Positions 48,296 to 48,300 of a stretch of DNA of 48,300 nt are shown here, in pieces. The DNA is taken from positions 1 to 48,300 of the forward strand of contig JAZNTG010000008.1 in assembly GCA_045591645.1 (NCBI GenBank), written 5' to 3'. The stretch comes from SFWF01 sp045591645 (GTDB lineage: Bacteria; Bacillota; Clostridia; Oscillospirales; Acutalibacteraceae). Each line of letters starts with the position of its first letter. Position 1 is the first letter of the stretch. Both the position numbers and the translations under genes were made by a program. The notes under the pieces are model-generated. The model was given only the letters and a program-made list of their open reading frames with translations. It did no database searches and was not told the origin of the DNA.

Positions 48296-48300
48296 CCTAC

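Noticed and set aside
1..48300. tRNA, rRNA, CRISPR arrays, prophage or insertion-sequence genes
   Set aside because: I looked for T-loop strings, regularly spaced direct repeats, and transposase or integrase motifs and saw none. Small palindromic elements are the only mobile-like sequence.

Overview
The window reads as chromosomal core DNA from an anaerobic, endospore-forming Clostridia-type Firmicute, probably a gut member of the Oscillospirales (inference). The evidence is a complete spoIIIAA-AH operon, spoIIP, gpr and spoIID, strong AGGAGG ribosome binding sites, many TTG start codons, and clean sigma-A promoters of the TTGAC-N17-TATAAT type. No respiratory genes, prophage, transposase, rRNA, tRNA or CRISPR array was seen.

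Layout. 1-5.9 kb: the end of a low-molecular-weight phosphatase, then a minus-strand glucuronide operon (GH2 glycosidase, uxuA, SDR mannonate oxidoreductase, kdgK) with its own promoter. 5.9-12.7 kb: an LtaS-like sulfatase-fold membrane enzyme, the sporulation/germination set gpr-spoIIP-72 aa protein, rpsT, an unknown protein, ung and a small membrane protein. 12.7-18.1 kb: an origin-proximal-type cluster gtrA-mnmE-mnmG-rsmG followed by a separately transcribed ParB/Noc-like gene. 18.2-18.7 kb: a divergent XRE regulator and 63-aa protein with paired operators, the most cassette-like part of the window. 18.7-23.8 kb: asp23 and the spoIIIA operon. 24-25.7 kb: yebC and dusB (apparently leaderless).

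25.8-37.3 kb is a plus-strand run: polA, a phosphatase, rimI, tsaD, mreBCD, PBP2, a minD-like gene without minC or minE, mgsA and hisS. It joins DNA replication, tRNA and protein modification, and rod-shape wall synthesis. 37.3-43.9 kb holds spoIID, an unknown membrane protein, an Mrp/ApbC iron-sulfur carrier, a three-S1-domain protein, an alpha/beta hydrolase and a two-gene sufC-sufB system. 44-48.3 kb is the classical rpmG-secE-nusG-rplK-rplA-(L10 leader)-rplJ-rplL block on the minus strand, with an unusually long SecE.

Most of the window is ordinary core genome. The points that deserve a second look are the SecE with an extra four-helix N-terminal domain, the twin-operator XRE module, near-leaderless dusB, a palindromic MITE-like element whose arm overlaps the rplA stop codon, a tandem repeat before spoIIIAA, a perfect 14-bp inverted repeat before the S1-domain gene, the minimal SufBC pair, and a REP-like hairpin at the right edge. 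I found no convincing large new defence or biosynthetic system. All start sites were re-chosen from ribosome binding sites. Function calls come from recognised motifs without database searches.
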